From contig CAVSDB010000003.1 in NCBI GenBank assembly GCA_963726755.1, positions 868,001-932,000 of the forward strand: a DNA stretch of 64,000 bases, given 5' to 3'. Positions within the stretch are counted from its first letter, which is position 1, and each line of letters starts with the position of its first letter. Shown one piece after another: positions 54,152 through 63,165 of this stretch. Both the position numbers and the translations under genes were made by a program. The notes under the pieces were generated by a model. The model was not told where the DNA came from, did no database searches, and was given only the letters and a program-made list of their open reading frames with translations. This stretch comes from DATKIY01 sp963726755. GTDB lineage: Bacteria; Actinomycetota; Actinomycetes; JAHEKZ01.

Positions 54152-55066
54152 TCACGGGTCTAGGTGGTGTTCGAGGGCTTGGATGGTTTGGACGGGGGAC
54201 CCGGAGTCATCGGGTTGTTGGTAGCCGTGGATGACGAGCATGGACGCGACTGGGACGGTGTCTTGCGGCGCCGTTAGTCCAGAACCACGCAACAGGTGCG
54301 TCATCAACTCAGGCAGGTACGGCCGATGCCCGCACAGCACCGTCGGCTGCCCGCTGCGCAGCGTGTCGGCCAACAACCCCGCGGCTCGGGCCTTGGCAGC
54401 GTCGGGCTCAGCTTCGTAGGCTTCCTGGCACAGTTCCGGCTCGAGTACGACCGGGAACCCCGCGTGCGCCGCAAACGGTGTGACGGTTTGTACGCAACGT
54501 GTCGCCGACGACGTGTGCACGCGTACGAGTCCGTACGCCTCTAGACGTCCGACGAGCGCCTCCGCCTGCACGAAGCCCGCAGGGTCGAGCGGACGACGCG
54601 GATCCTCTCCCGACCAGTCGACGCGCTTGGTCGCGTGACCGTGCCGCAGCACGACGAACGGCGTCGACGCCGGTTCGGCTGCCAACAGCGCGAGCTCACC
54701 GTCCTGTGGTCGGGTCAGTCGCTTACGCGCGGCCTCGATCGATAGCCACTCGATCCGGTCCACTTCACTGTTCGGCGCGAACCCCTCGTCGACGACGATC
54801 TCAGCGCGCCAGTAGTGGACGATCTTCGGATCGCCGCCCACCTTGTACTTGTGCGACGGCAGCGGCTGACGTAGCGCAACGTGGACGCCGGTCTCTTCGA
54901 CTACCTCGCGGACGGCTGCCTGAGTGGTGTGCTCACCCTCGATCAGTTTGCCTTTGGGCAACGACCAGTCGCTGTACTTCGGTCGGTGGACGAGCAGCAC
55001 TTCGCGGTCCGAACCGTCGCCGCGGGTGACCAGACAGCCAGCGGCCACGATCAGATCGGAGCTCAC
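54152..55066 (-). CDS. mutT1: MutT1-like Nudix hydrolase fused to histidine phosphatase
   Basis: A sanitising enzyme of the mycobacterial MutT1 type, acting on 8-oxo-(d)GTP and diadenosine polyphosphates in characterised homologues. Residues 1-130 are the Nudix domain with box GKLIEGEHTTQAAVREVVEE (39-58). Residues about 135-304 are a histidine phosphatase (RHGHATKR, SATRCVQT, CGHRPYLPEL). GTG 55066 lies 1 base past the upstream stop, so it is cotranscribed with CYTH-CHAD and ppk1. The 57-bp repeat follows its stop codon. Confidence 0.92.
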   Translation of the reverse strand: MSSDLIVAAGCLVTRGDGSDREVLLVHRPKYSDWSLPKGKLIEGEHTTQAAVREVVEETGVHVALRQPLPSHKYKVGGDPKIVHYWRAEIVVDEGFAPNSEVDRIEWLSIEAARKRLTRPQDGELALLAAEPASTPFVVLRHGHATKRVDWSGEDPRRPLDPAGFVQAEALVGRLEAYGLVRVHTSSATRCVQTVTPFAAHAGFPVVLEPELCQEAYEAEPDAAKARAAGLLADTLRSGQPTVLCGHRPYLPELMTHLLRGSGLTAPQDTVPVASMLVIHGYQQPDDSGSPVQTIQALEHHLDP

Positions 55067-55067
55067 C

Positions 55068-56607
55068 TCAGCCCTTCACCTTCAGCCACTTACGCCACTC
55101 CGAGTGTGAGATTCGCGGCCAACTCTCGACGAACTCTTGACGCACCTCCGCGACGCGACGACGCTGTTGATCGTAGAGCGCACCAAGTGCAAACGCGGCG
55201 CGCGGACCGGTTGCCTTGGTCACCAAACCGCGCACGATGTCGGCCGCGATCGCCGCGTCCTGGTGCTCACCCAACAACTCGGTAACGGTCTCTAACTGCT
55301 TAGCGAGCTTGCGAGCGGGTCCACCAAACACCGGCACGCACGCCTCGACTGTGTAGCGCGCCTTCTTCGCCGTGATTCGGGTGTGGTGCCAGTGGTCGTC
55401 GTGTCCCTGGATCTCGTCGTGCAGCACCTCCGCCTCACGATCCAACCGCTTCCACCGTTTGTTGACCAGTGGAGGCAGCACAAGTGACGACGCACCCTCG
55501 GCTTCGGGCGTGGTCGGCACTTCGAGTGCAGCTGTCACCAGCGCGTCAAGCAACGACAAGTACCGCGGGGACTGCAAGGTCTGCTCAATCTCGGCATTAG
55601 CCGACGCGAGTTCTGACTCTAGGTGGTCCTGCACGGCGACGAGTGCAGCGGCTCGGTCGAGATCCCCGGGGAGACGTCGGATGGCGGCGAACAACCGTGC
55701 CTCCTGAACCTCACGGTCCCGCGACGCTCCGAGCACTCCGGCAATCCAGCCGAGTTCGTCGCGCAGTTGACGAGCCCAAGCGTCGTCGACAAGGGGAGCG
55801 AACGCCTGAAGTCCACTGCGCAATCGGCGGGCAGCGACCCGGTACTGATGGACGGCGTCGGTTTGGCCACGTCGCACTCGCACGTCTTGCGCCAGCAAGA
55901 CCGCGACGTGAGTGCGAAAGTGCTGCGTTACGGCGAACGCTGCCGGATCCTTGGGTCGGGCTCGAACGGCGATCGGCACGACCGGACTGAGTGGAACGTC
56001 ACCAGCAAGGGCTCGCACGCCTTTCGAGGTGGACGCTGAGGGTCGCGCGCCTGCGCCGAAGAGCAAGTCGCTGACTATCGGGAACATGTCGTCGCCCCCG
56101 AGGACCTCAACTTCAACTTCGCGGTAGGTCTGTCCGTCGAGTGGTCCATTCGTCAGCGTGACTTTGTCGTCGACGACTTCCAGGTCGGGCCGGTTGGCGC
56201 GAACCAGAGCCACGTCCGGTCAACGTTGTCGCCGTACGACGGGTGCGTTGCGACGCTCGGGCGCTAAGTTCGCAGCCGCGCGTCATACCGAGCACCAACG
56301 TTGCCAATGCCTGGGGAATCTGCCCGGGACGTCCGCTCGATAGCGGGAGTTGAACTTCGTCCCTCACGCCTTCTGCTTGTGGCAGTTTGAGATGCCACCC
56401 AGCGTCTGAGCCGCCAGTGCGACGGCGAAGCGTCGCGCCGAATCGTGAGAGCCGTAGGTCCTCGGTGTCGTAGTACGTCGCAGTCAACGTGACCGTGGCA
56501 TGACGTACCACCTCACGCGCACCAGAGAGCGCGAGGTCGGGCATGACGAAGTCGTCGCCGACTGCGAACTTTGACTCGACCTCGCGCACGGTCGTTGGTT
56601 CGAGCAC
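55068..56607 (-). CDS. CYTH-CHAD domain protein (frameshifted)
   Basis: A protein of about 512 residues. The CYTH triphosphate-tunnel domain opens with TVREVESKFAVGDDFVMPDL, then TATYYDTEDLRLSRFGATLR and WHLKLP. A surplus base at about 56218 breaks it before DVALVRANRPDLEVVDDKVT. A CHAD domain follows (TDAVHQYRVAARRLRSGLQA, HHTRITAKKARYTVEACVPV, QDAAIAADIV). CHAD helices bind polyphosphate through conserved histidines and lysines. It is sandwiched between ppk1 (4 bases upstream) and mutT1, strongly suggesting a polyphosphate function. Confidence 0.88.
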
Positions 56608-56611
56608 GCGA

Positions 56612-58738
56612 TCAGCCCAGAGGAAGCCGGCGCGCGGTGCGCTTGCGCTGGATCAACAGCGACTGAAGATCGGTCAACAACTCACCATCTGGTGAACGGT
56701 CGACGCGCAGCCACGAGTCGTCAGATTGCAGGTGCCATGACGAAGTTTCGTCGGAAAATCCGAGGTCGAGTAGTTCGCTCAACATCGCCAGGTGTTCTGG
56801 TCGACTGATTCGCACGAGCGCCTCGACGCGACGGTCAAGGTTGCGGTGCATCAAATCCGCGCTGCCGATCCACGCCTGCGGCGACTCATTGTTGGTGAAC
56901 CAAAAGATGCGCGAGTGCTCGAGGAATCGACCGAGAATGCTCCGGACCCTGACGTTCTCGGAAAGCCCAGGAACGCCAGCTTTGATCGAGCAAATCCCTC
57001 GAACCAAGATGTCGACCGGAACGCCTGCTTGTGATGCGAGATACAACGCGTCGATGAGCGCCTCATCGACGATGGAGTTCAGCTTGAATCGGATTCCGGC
57101 AGGTAGACCGGCTTGGTGATTCGCGACTTCACGTTCGATCTGTTCGATCAGCCCGCTGCGCACTGAGTGTGGTGCTACGAGTAGCCGGTCGTAGTCGGTG
57201 TTGAGTGAGTAGCCGGTCAAGACGTTGAACAATTTGGAGACGTCTTCGCCAATCGTCGAGTCGCTCGTCAGGAGTCCAAGGTCCTCGTACATCCGCGCTG
57301 TTTTCGGGTGGTAGTTACCCGTGCCAATGTGGCTGTAACGACGCAGCACACCGTCTTCGTCCTGTCGAACGACCATGCTGAGTTTGCTGTGCGTCTTCAG
57401 CCCGACGACGCCATACACGACGTGACAGCCTGCTTGCTCAAGTTTGCGAGCCCAAGTGATGTTGGCCTGTTCGTCAAACCGCGCCTTGATCTCGACCAGC
57501 ACCAGAACCTGCTTGCCCTCTTCGGCTGCGGTGATCAGGGAGTGCACGATCGGGGAATCACCACTCGTGCGGTAGAGCGTCTGCTTGATGGCCAGGACGT
57601 TGGGATCCTCGGCCGCTTCTTCAAGGAAGGCCTGGACACTCGTCGAGAACGAGTCGTACGGGTGATGCAACAACACATCGCGCTGTCGGAGTACCTCGAG
57701 GATGTTGATGCTTTCGCTGGTCTCAACTTCGCTGAGGTCTGCGCTGGTCATGGGGACGAACGCGGGGTACTGGATCTCGGGGTAGTCCAAGTTGCAGATC
57801 CCGAAGAGACCGGTGAGGTCAAGCGGTCCGGGGAGCATGACCACTTCGTTCTGGTGGATGTCGAGTTCTTCGATGAGAAGTTCGAGGACGTGCGGATCGA
57901 TCGTCTCTTCAACTTCAAGTCGAACCGGCGGACCGAAACGCCGTCGGCTCAGTTCGCGTTCGAGTGCCTTGAGCAGGTTCTCCGCTTCGTCTTCTTCGAC
58001 CTCGACGTCTTCGTTGCGCGTTACTCGGAACGTGTGATGCTGCAGCACCTCCATGCCTGGGAACAACGCGTCGAGGTGCGCTGCGATGACGTCCTCGAGC
58101 GGCACGAATCGATCGTCTTCGAGGGGTACGAATCGGGGCAACGTCGGCGGTACTTTGACACGCGCGAAGTGTTCGGCACCTGTTGACGGGTTGCGTACGA
58201 CGACTGCGAGGTTGAGCGACAAACCGGAGATGTAGGGGAATGGGTGCGCCGGGTCGACGGCGAGCGGGGTAAGCACCGCAAAGATGCGCTCGTTGAACAT
58301 GTCGGTCATCGCTTTGCGCTCGTCGCTGTCGAGGTCACGCCAGCGGACGAGTTCGATGCCGTTTGCATGTAGTTCAGGAACGAGTTCACGGAATGCCTGC
58401 GCATGACGCACCATCAGGTCGCGGGTGCGTTCGCCAAGTCGCTTCATGACCTCGCGAGGAGTCAATCCGCTGGCTGCGCGCACGGCGATGCCCGCGGCGA
58501 TACGTCGCTTAAGTCCGGCGACGCGCACCATGTAGAACTCGTCGAGGTTGCTCGCGAAGATCGCCAGGAACTTGGCACGTTCGAGTAGGGGGACGGTCTC
58601 GTCCTCTGCCAACTCCAGGACGCGCTGGTTGAACGCCAGCCACGACAACTCGCGGTCCGAGAAGCGGTCCTCGGGCAGCGGCTCGGGGTTGGCAGCGTCA
58701 CCGATATCGGGCGCGGCTGCGCTGGTCGTGCTGGTCAC
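56612..58738 (-). CDS. ppk1: Polyphosphate kinase 1
   Basis: Polymerises the gamma-phosphate of ATP into polyphosphate. The 708-residue enzyme starts at GTG 58738 after AAGGGAGAC. It has the N-domain RFSDRELSWLAFNQRVLE and FLAIFASNLDEFYMVRVAGL, the ATP-loop region FARVKVPPTLPRF, and C1/C2 domains with the autophosphorylated histidine in GLKTHSKLSMVVR. Further motifs are YSHIGTGNYHPKTA, IKAGVPGLSENVRVRSILGR and IGSADLMHRNLDRRVE. Together with CYTH-CHAD, mutT1 and pst it forms a phosphate-storage block. Confidence 0.96.
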   Translation of the reverse strand: MTSTTSAAAPDIGDAANPEPLPEDRFSDRELSWLAFNQRVLELAEDETVPLLERAKFLAIFASNLDEFYMVRVAGLKRRIAAGIAVRAASGLTPREVMKRLGERTRDLMVRHAQAFRELVPELHANGIELVRWRDLDSDERKAMTDMFNERIFAVLTPLAVDPAHPFPYISGLSLNLAVVVRNPSTGAEHFARVKVPPTLPRFVPLEDDRFVPLEDVIAAHLDALFPGMEVLQHHTFRVTRNEDVEVEEDEAENLLKALERELSRRRFGPPVRLEVEETIDPHVLELLIEELDIHQNEVVMLPGPLDLTGLFGICNLDYPEIQYPAFVPMTSADLSEVETSESINILEVLRQRDVLLHHPYDSFSTSVQAFLEEAAEDPNVLAIKQTLYRTSGDSPIVHSLITAAEEGKQVLVLVEIKARFDEQANITWARKLEQAGCHVVYGVVGLKTHSKLSMVVRQDEDGVLRRYSHIGTGNYHPKTARMYEDLGLLTSDSTIGEDVSKLFNVLTGYSLNTDYDRLLVAPHSVRSGLIEQIEREVANHQAGLPAGIRFKLNSIVDEALIDALYLASQAGVPVDILVRGICSIKAGVPGLSENVRVRSILGRFLEHSRIFWFTNNESPQAWIGSADLMHRNLDRRVEALVRISRPEHLAMLSELLDLGFSDETSSWHLQSDDSWLRVDRSPDGELLTDLQSLLIQRKRTARRLPLG

Positions 58739-58810
58739 GGGTCTCCCTTCGGGAGGGGGAAGGCTTCCATGATCGCATCCCAATGCCTCGGCGTCAGCGG
58801 GTCCTTCGTC

Positions 58811-59785
58811 CTACTGGGTTCCTAGGGGCGGGGAGCCGAACAAGACGTCAGAGTCCCAGTGGGTGAAGCCGAGGTGCTGGTAGACGGCGATCGCTGGGGC
58901 GTTATCGGCCTCTACATAGAGCATCACTACCCCCAGACCGAGGGAGCGCAGGTAGTGGAGTCCCCAGAGGGTCAGCGCCCGGCCCAGTCCCTTGCCCTGT
59001 TCCCCGGGGTCGACCCCCACCACGTAGACCTCGCCGATAGCGCCGTGAGCGTGGCCCTGTTCGTTGCCCCCGTGGACTTTCGTCCAGTGAAACCCGACTA
59101 GGGACGAGCCGTCCCCATCGTCCGACGAGCGTTCGGCGAGGAAGAATCCCGCGGGGTCGAACCAAGGTTCGGCCATTCGCTGCTCAAGGTCTGACTCCGT
59201 CATAGTGCCTTGCTCCGGGTGTGACGCGAACGCCTGCGCGTTGAGGGCTAGCCACGCGGCGTCGTCCTCCCCGGGGCGGAACGGGCGGATCGTGACTCCG
59301 TCGGGTACAACCGGTCGCGGTAGTGGGGAGAACAACGACCGACGCATCTGCCACAACTCGCGAGTGACGGTGAACCCCAGCGACGTCGCGAGTTGTTTGG
59401 CGGCGTTGTGATCTCCGTGCGCCCACAGCCGCAGCCGTCCGTCCGGTGTCTCCTGTTGCAAAGCCTGCACGAGGGCCCGCCCCACCCCGTGACGTCGCCA
59501 CGACGGGTCGACGACCAGCTCTGAACTCGGCGCCGATACGAAGTCAGTGGTGTCCAAGTGGGCGTATCCGGCCAGGTGCGGACGGTCTCGGGCATCCTCG
59601 GCGTAGATCAGAACGTGCTTGGCTCCCACGTCGCCGCCGTACCGCAGATGGAGCGAAACGTGCTCCGACAGCGGCCGTACGCCGTCCTCTTCCGTTGCTC
59701 GCTCAACAAGCAGCGTGACGGCGGCGAGTTCGTCCGGCTCCAGCCGCGGCAGCACCTCAAGGTGGAAATCCCCTCCGGTGGTCAC
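58811..59785 (-). CDS. mshD: Mycothiol synthase
   Basis: Acetylates Cys-GlcN-Ins in the last step of mycothiol synthesis, the actinobacterial thiol. The 324-residue protein has two GNAT domains: the first with VVDPSWRRHGVGRALVQAL and LWAHGDHNAAKQLATSLGF, the second with EVYVVGVDPGEQGKGLGRAL and MLYVEADNAPAIAVYQHLGF. Length and both signatures match MshD. The order glnR-mshD-(pst) recalls Mycobacterium tuberculosis Rv0818-Rv0819-Rv0820, though here other genes intervene. Confidence 0.93.
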   Translation of the reverse strand: MTTGGDFHLEVLPRLEPDELAAVTLLVERATEEDGVRPLSEHVSLHLRYGGDVGAKHVLIYAEDARDRPHLAGYAHLDTTDFVSAPSSELVVDPSWRRHGVGRALVQALQQETPDGRLRLWAHGDHNAAKQLATSLGFTVTRELWQMRRSLFSPLPRPVVPDGVTIRPFRPGEDDAAWLALNAQAFASHPEQGTMTESDLEQRMAEPWFDPAGFFLAERSSDDGDGSSLVGFHWTKVHGGNEQGHAHGAIGEVYVVGVDPGEQGKGLGRALTLWGLHYLRSLGLGVVMLYVEADNAPAIAVYQHLGFTHWDSDVLFGSPPLGTQ

Positions 59786-59888
59786 CTGCGAACCCTAGCG
59801 CCGAGGAGGCGCATCTCCTGTCGTTCACCTCGGCACCCTCGTAACTTCACGCCGTTGTCGAACAGAGGTTTCACGCATCGATGAGAAT

Positions 59889-60296
59889 TTGATGATGAGC
59901 CAGCCGCGGTTCCAAGTTCTCACCATCGGTGGGCAACGTAGTCCGGCAAGGACGCAACCAACAAGGTGGCTCAAGTCCGCGCCAAGCCGCCTCGGCCTGA
60001 TCTTCGCTTGGCGCCTGCTTGGTGCCAACAACAGAGAACTCGGACGAAGTGTCGAACACTACTTCTCTACTCACGAGTGCGTACACGCCATAGTCGAACT
60101 CAAGGCGAGTAGTCCAGATTGGCTGATTCCGCGCATCCGTTTTGGTTCGACCGAAGCCGGGTGGACCTGGTCACTCCGGTCTGACCAACATGAGGTGGCA
60201 ATGTCCTCGCGAGGCTTCCATCGAAGGAGAGAGTGCCTTCGCAACCTCGAGCGATTTAAGGAGCAGTACCTCGAAGGGACGGTTCAGTGCGATTAG
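59889..60296 (+). CDS. DUF1508/YegP-like protein with two repeats
   Basis: A 135-residue protein with two copies of a YegP-like unit: FAWRLLGANNRELGRSVEHY followed by CVHAI, and WTWSLRSDQHEVAMSSRGFH followed by CLRNLERF. The aromatic-xx-aromatic plus ECVHAI/ECLRNL pattern is characteristic. The function of such proteins is unknown. The most likely start is ATG 59895 (SQPRFQVL) or one of the two codons before it. Conservation and expression cannot be judged here. Confidence 0.55.
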   Translation: MMMSQPRFQVLTIGGQRSPARTQPTRWLKSAPSRLGLIFAWRLLGANNRELGRSVEHYFSTHECVHAIVELKASSPDWLIPRIRFGSTEAGWTWSLRSDQHEVAMSSRGFHRRRECLRNLERFKEQYLEGTVQCD

Positions 60297-60395
60297 ACAC
60301 CTCAGAGGTGGCAAATCGCACCGAACCGAGTTCCCATCAGATGCGCTGACGCTAGGGCGTCGCGTCGACGTCCCGGCAACCTCAATAGTTCTCGA

Positions 60396-61052
60396 CTACT
60401 GCTCGCTCCACGCTTCGCTAACGGCGTCGACGACGATGTCTTGGGTGATTGAGCCCCCCATGCCAAAAACGCTGATCGAGAAGTCTCCGCTGGAACGCCA
60501 GCAGATTGGAAAATCCGTGACTCTCGAGGGGAGACCTGAAGCTGGTAGATCAAAGTAAGCCTTGCCACACTGCACCAGCCCGACATTCGTGACCTCCCTC
60601 GCGGTCGCAGGGTCGAGCAGGTCACTCACCGGCCCTTTGACCATAGTCAGCGACATGACTCCGCCACCAGTTGGTCGGTAGTACATGAAATCTGCGCGAA
60701 CCCCTGGATGGCTCTTGGCCATCGTCTCGATGAGTCCATCGCGGACCGGAGCGAAGTCTGTCTCAGAGACCCGAGGGACAGGTCCCAACGAGTCGGGAAT
60801 GTAGAAGGAACCCCCGTTCGGTGGAGCTTGCGAGATGGGCATCTCCACTCGGGTCAGCCAACGGCCGGCACAAAAGAGGATCAGCAACGCCGCGACGACC
60901 ACACCAACCACGATGAATGGCTTACGACTTCGACGTTGCACAGGAAGGGCAATATCGTCGGCCGTTGGCTGCGGAGGAACGACGGACCCGAAGAAGTCCG
61001 GCTCGGGCGGTGACTGGGGACTCACCAGCCTCTTGTCGACGCCCGAGCCCAC
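60396..61052 (-). CDS. Unknown single-pass membrane protein
   Basis: A 218-residue protein with a proline-rich cytoplasmic N-terminus (PQSPPEPDFFGSVVPPQPTA), a membrane helix (PFIVVGVVVAALLILFCAG) and an external domain of about 150 residues. The latter contains two cysteines (GLVQCGKAYF, FPICWRSSGDF) that could pair. No family is recognised. It lies between glnR and the YegP-like gene and may be an accessory insertion in the glnR-mshD order. Confidence 0.6.
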   Translation of the reverse strand: MGSGVDKRLVSPQSPPEPDFFGSVVPPQPTADDIALPVQRRSRKPFIVVGVVVAALLILFCAGRWLTRVEMPISQAPPNGGSFYIPDSLGPVPRVSETDFAPVRDGLIETMAKSHPGVRADFMYYRPTGGGVMSLTMVKGPVSDLLDPATAREVTNVGLVQCGKAYFDLPASGLPSRVTDFPICWRSSGDFSISVFGMGGSITQDIVVDAVSEAWSEQ

Positions 61053-61099
61053 CGACTTGATCCCAACCGATGCGTGATCGAGCTACCTAGAGGCCGAAC

Positions 61100-61776
61100 C
61101 TAAACCGGACTCGCCTCCACGAAGCGGTAGCCGACGTTACGAACAGTTCCGATGAGTTGTTCGTACTCACCGCCGAGTTTGGCGCGTAGTCGTCGCACGT
61201 GGACGTCAACGGTTCGAGTACCACCGAAGTAGTCGTAGCCCCAGACCTCTTGGAGCAGCTGTCCTCGCGTGAACACCCGACCGGGGTGTTGCGCGAGGAA
61301 CTTCAGGAGTTCGAACTCCTTGTACGTGAGGTCGAGTAACTGTCCACGGAGTTTGCGGTGTACGCCGCTTCGTCGATGACGAGGTCACCGTTGCGGATCA
61401 CCGGGTCGTTGTCTTCGGAGTCTCCGCGGAGTCGTTCGGTCGCCAGGCGCAGTCTTGCTTCGACCTCGGCCGGACCCGCGGTGTCGAGCAGAACGTCGTC
61501 GACTCCCCACTCGGCGGTCACTGCTGCCAGGCCGCCCTCGGTGACGACCACGAGAACCGGCACTGCAACACCGGTGGTGCGGATCAGACGGCACAGTGAG
61601 CGCGCTTTGGGTAGTTCGCGACGCGCGTCAACGATGAGCGCGTCGACCGGGGGAACGTCGAGGAGTGCCGCTCCCTCTGCGGGAGCAACTTTGACCGAGT
61701 GAGACAGCAACGCCAACGCCGGGAGCACTTCAGCAGAATTCTGGGCGGCGTGGGTCAGCAGCAGGATTCGGGCCAC
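61100..61776 (-). CDS. glnR: GlnR, orphan OmpR-type response regulator of nitrogen metabolism (frameshifted)
   Basis: Global nitrogen regulator of actinomycetes. The receiver-like domain matches GlnR closely: EVLPALALLSHSVKVAPAEG, then VVTEGGLAAVTAEWGVDDVL and LDTAGPAEVEARLRLATERL. A missing base at about 61352-61356 separates it from the winged-helix domain LRGQLLDLTYKEFELLKFLA, then VFTRGQLLQEVWGYDYFGGT and RTVDVHVRRLRAKLGGEYEQ, ending GTVRNVGYRFVEASPV at TAG 61100. Both halves are well conserved, so loss by an indel artefact is more likely than real inactivation. It is transcribed toward the unknown membrane gene and mshD. Confidence 0.9.
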
Positions 61777-61857
61777 CGACGCACCTCCCTCAGGGCGGCC
61801 GTCAGGCCGAGAGCCCGACGCCAGAACTCAAGGATACCGGGAGTTGCCAGAACATCA

Positions 61858-63165
61858 TCAGCCGAACAGTTGCTGTCCGATGTAGCCGCCGGATGCCCTG
61901 ACACCGGCTGGAACGGCGAACGCGGCTGATCCGACGTGACGCAGGTACTCGTTCAGCCCGTCGTTGCTGGCCAGGGTTTGCTGGATCGGCAGGAAGTGAG
62001 TACGGATATCGCGCTGATAGGCGAGGAAGAACAGACCAGCGTCGAGACGTCCGAGCGAGTCGTTGCCGTCGACGAAGTTGTAGCCGCGACGCAACAGCCG
62101 CACCCCGTTGTGCAGCGACGGATGCGCGAGTCGGACGTGGGCATTCTCGTCGATCAGCGGTTTGCCGTCGGCGCCTTCAACCGAGAAGTCGAGTTCGGTG
62201 AACTCGGTTCCGCCGGACAGTGGCGCGCCTTCGCCTTTGGTGCGGCCGACGAGCAACTCCTGCTCACCGAGCGACGTACGGTCCCACGTCTCGATCATGA
62301 TCTGAATCCGACGTGAGACAAGGTACGAGCCGCCGGTCATCCATTCGACGCCATCGCCGGGTTGAACCCAGACGTTCTTCTCGACGTCACCAGTCTGTTC
62401 GACTTTGAGGTTGGCCGTGCCGTCCTTGAAGCCCATCATGTTGCGCGGTGTTTCTTGTGACGTTGACGTCGATGACGTACGTCCGAACCCAAGCTGTGAC
62501 CACTTCAGTTCCGCAAACCCGAACGCCATCCGCGACAGGTTGCGGATCGCGTGTACTGCGACTTGCGGATCGTTGGCGCACGCTTGGATGCAGAGGTCGC
62601 CACCGGTAAGCGACGGTGCGAGGACGTCTCCGGGGAAGTGCGGCAGATCGATCAGCGCGTCTGGACGCTGCTCGGCGACGCCGTAGCGGTCGCGTCCTTG
62701 GGCATCGCGGAACAAGCCAGGTCCGAAGCCGAACGTAAGAGTCAAGCCGGCGGGAGGCAGACCCAGCGCTTCGCCGGTGTCTTCGGGTGGCGCTTCGTAG
62801 GGACCGTTGACCGCGCCGTACGTCCCCACCTGCTGACCGCGACACATCCTGGCCGAGGCTTCGGTCCAGTTCCTCAACAGCGCGATCAACTCGGATCGCT
62901 TGTCGGTTGTCAGGTCGAACGAAGCGAAGTGAAGTCGGTCTTGCGCAGGGGTGACGATGCCCGCCTGGTGGTCGCCGTAGAACGGGAACGATTGAGACGG
63001 TGATGACTTCGGTTCGGCGACTGCTGCACCGACGCTGACGCCTGCAGCGGCGGCGCCGACGGTGGCAGCACCGACCCCGGCCAAGCCGAGTAGACGTCGC
63101 CGCGAGACAGCGTGTTGCCGTGCGGGGGGCGTCTGACCCGAGTCGATCGTTGAATCTTCGGTCAC
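61858..63165 (-). CDS. efeB: Deferrochelatase/DyP-type heme peroxidase EfeB
   Basis: A Tat-exported heme peroxidase of 435 residues. The Tat signal is SRRRLLGLAGVGAATVGAAA. The DyP domain has GFGPGLF, GGDLCIQACANDPQVAVHAI, the catalytic GFKDGT and the heme-ligand region HVRLAHPSLHNGVRLLRRGY, and ends with LFFLAYQRDIRTHFLPIQ. With EfeO it belongs to the EfeUOB iron-uptake system, where EfeB oxidises Fe(II) or acts on heme. Its start overlaps the efeO stop by 4 bases. Confidence 0.93.
   Translation of the reverse strand: MTEDSTIDSGQTPPARQHAVSRRRLLGLAGVGAATVGAAAAGVSVGAAVAEPKSSPSQSFPFYGDHQAGIVTPAQDRLHFASFDLTTDKRSELIALLRNWTEASARMCRGQQVGTYGAVNGPYEAPPEDTGEALGLPPAGLTLTFGFGPGLFRDAQGRDRYGVAEQRPDALIDLPHFPGDVLAPSLTGGDLCIQACANDPQVAVHAIRNLSRMAFGFAELKWSQLGFGRTSSTSTSQETPRNMMGFKDGTANLKVEQTGDVEKNVWVQPGDGVEWMTGGSYLVSRRIQIMIETWDRTSLGEQELLVGRTKGEGAPLSGGTEFTELDFSVEGADGKPLIDENAHVRLAHPSLHNGVRLLRRGYNFVDGNDSLGRLDAGLFFLAYQRDIRTHFLPIQQTLASNDGLNEYLRHVGSAAFAVPAGVRASGGYIGQQLFG

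Noticed and set aside
57308..58186. 292-residue open frame on the plus strand opposite ppk1
   Set aside because: It lies wholly antisense to the well-conserved Ppk1 frame and has no recognisable protein features.
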